Shown here piece after piece: positions 4,772-5,708 of a DNA stretch of 5,708 nt. Source of the stretch: Oscillospiraceae bacterium (GTDB taxonomy: Bacteria > Bacillota > Clostridia > Oscillospirales > Acutalibacteraceae); NCBI GenBank assembly GCA_031267335.1, contig JAIRZH010000033.1, forward strand, positions 1 to 5,708, in the 5' to 3' direction. A program made the translations under genes and the position numbers. Under the pieces are notes generated by a model. That model was not told the DNA's origin and did no database searches. It saw nothing but the letters and a program-made list of their open reading frames with translations. Position 1 is the first letter of the stretch. Every line of letters begins with the position of its first letter.

Positions 4772-5708
4772 GTGCCTGAAAAAATTGTCGTCAAAGGTGC
4801 GAGAGTTCATAACTTAAAAAATGTAACTGTCGAAATACCTAGAAATAAATTGGTAATTTTCACCGGAGTCTCAGGCTCTGGCAAGTCTTCACTTGCTTTT
4901 GACGTTATTTATGCTGAAAGCCATAGGCGTTACGTTGAATCGCTTTCGCCATATGCGCGCCAATTTTTAGGGCAAATGGATAAGCCTGATGTAGATAGTA
5001 TCGAAGGACTTTCGCCTGCTATTTCTATCGATCAAAAAACCACTTCAAAAAATCCAAGGTCGACAGTTGGAACAATAACAGAGATTTATGACTATTTAAG
5101 ATTGTTATATGCACGGGTTGGAGTTCCGCATTGCCCTAAATGTAATATAGAAATAATTCCACAGGAAACTGACCAAATAACAAAAAGAATAATCGATTTC
5201 GGCCAAGAAATATCGCTACAAATTTTTTCCCCAATAATTAGTAGAAAAAAAGGCCAACATATTTCTGAATTTGACGAAGCTAGACAAAATGGATTTTCAA
5301 AAGCGAGAATCGATGGCCAAATTTGTAATTTAGACGAAAAAATAGAATTAGATAAAGAAAAAAAACATAATATTGAAATTTTAATAGATCAAATTATTAT
5401 AAGAAATGATGATAAAACTCGGTCTAGAATTGCTCAAGCAGTCGAACTTTCCTCAAAAATTTCTAATGGATTGATTATTGCTAAAACTAAAGATAAAGAA
5501 ATATTATTTTCAAAAAATTATATTTGCCCTGAGCATAATATAAGCTTGGGGAAATTGGAACCAAGATTATTTTCATTTAATAATCCATTAGGAGCTTGCA
5601 AAAAATGTGCTGGGCTTGGATTTTTAATGAAAATAGATCCCGATTTATTAATTACAAATAAAAATCTTTCAATTTCCGAGGGCGCTATCAAATGTGCCAA
5701 GTGGGCTA
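4772..5708 (+). CDS. uvrA: UvrA, excinuclease ABC subunit A (N-terminal 312 aa; continues past the right edge)
   Basis: UvrA is the damage-sensing ATPase of nucleotide excision repair; it acts as a dimer and loads UvrB at lesions. The start is GTG4772. The N-terminus IVVKGARVHNLKNV is followed by Walker A G32-V-S-G-S-G-K-S39, the run RRYVESLSPYARQFLGQMD (52-70) and SIEGLSPAISIDQKTTS (76-92). The first CxxC (C121, C124) and the UvrB-binding/insertion region follow. The zinc module begins with C252-x-x-H255 and ends with C276-x-x-C279 around LEPRLFSFN (262-270), so the second ligand is His; I recall CxxH variants in other Firmicutes. The rest, about two thirds of a normal UvrA of some 940 aa, lies outside. 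It is the third gene of the ATPase-STAS cluster, 25 bases after the STAS gene, with no terminator or separate strong promoter seen. No LexA-type operator was recognised. Confidence 0.97.
   Translation, partial: MPEKIVVKGARVHNLKNVTVEIPRNKLVIFTGVSGSGKSSLAFDVIYAESHRRYVESLSPYARQFLGQMDKPDVDSIEGLSPAISIDQKTTSKNPRSTVGTITEIYDYLRLLYARVGVPHCPKCNIEIIPQETDQITKRIIDFGQEISLQIFSPIISRKKGQHISEFDEARQNGFSKARIDGQICNLDEKIELDKEKKHNIEILIDQIIIRNDDKTRSRIAQAVELSSKISNGLIIAKTKDKEILFSKNYICPEHNISLGKLEPRLFSFNNPLGACKKCAGLGFLMKIDPDLLITNKNLSISEGAIKCAKWA

Noticed and set aside
5518..5700. Minus-strand open frame of 60 codons
   Set aside because: It lies wholly inside uvrA, whose plus-strand translation is highly conserved there (zinc module). 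It is a shadow frame.

Overview
The window is strongly AT-rich throughout. Almost all gene starts have good Shine-Dalgarno sequences, and two of the genes start with GTG. The YidC, STAS, ATPase and UvrA proteins resemble those of Clostridia (Oscillospiraceae/Ruminococcaceae type). Low GC, decayed mobile-element fragments and a divergent YidC suggest a genome under reduction, such as a host-associated or endosymbiotic clostridial lineage. That placement is inference from family resemblance recalled without a search.

Layout, left to right. (1) 3-251 is the C-terminal end of an IS4-type DDE transposase, followed at about 263-285 by what looks like the decayed end of the same insertion sequence. 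(2) 340-1467 and 1501-1893 are two tandem genes for predicted exported proteins. They share an almost identical 5' leader (ribosome binding site plus about 62 codons of signal peptide, about 93% DNA identity by my count), then become unrelated almost exactly at the predicted signal-peptidase site. (3) 1894-2107 has no intact gene; it holds a possible readthrough tail, a decayed coding tail and an inverted-repeat structure. (4) 2108-2183 is a tRNA-Lys(CUU) on the minus strand with its own promoter. (5) 2294-2480 is a palindromic MITE-like element with a tandemly duplicated left end. (6) 2618-3511 is yidC with a good promoter. (7) 3534-3665 is a second, degraded copy of the same MITE-like family directly after yidC. 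(8) 3888-5708 is a tightly spaced plus-strand cluster: an RsbW/SpoIIAB-like ATPase, an RsbV/SpoIIAA-like STAS protein, and uvrA, which runs off the right edge.

How the parts relate. The ATPase and STAS genes form a partner-switching pair (anti-sigma kinase and anti-anti-sigma factor) without an adjacent sigma factor or phosphatase, and share a likely transcript with uvrA. The two leader-sharing genes look like members of a larger family in which a common export module is joined to different cargo. The transposase-associated end at 263-285 and the two palindromic elements share terminal sequence, so the short elements may be non-autonomous derivatives of the insertion sequence at the left edge.
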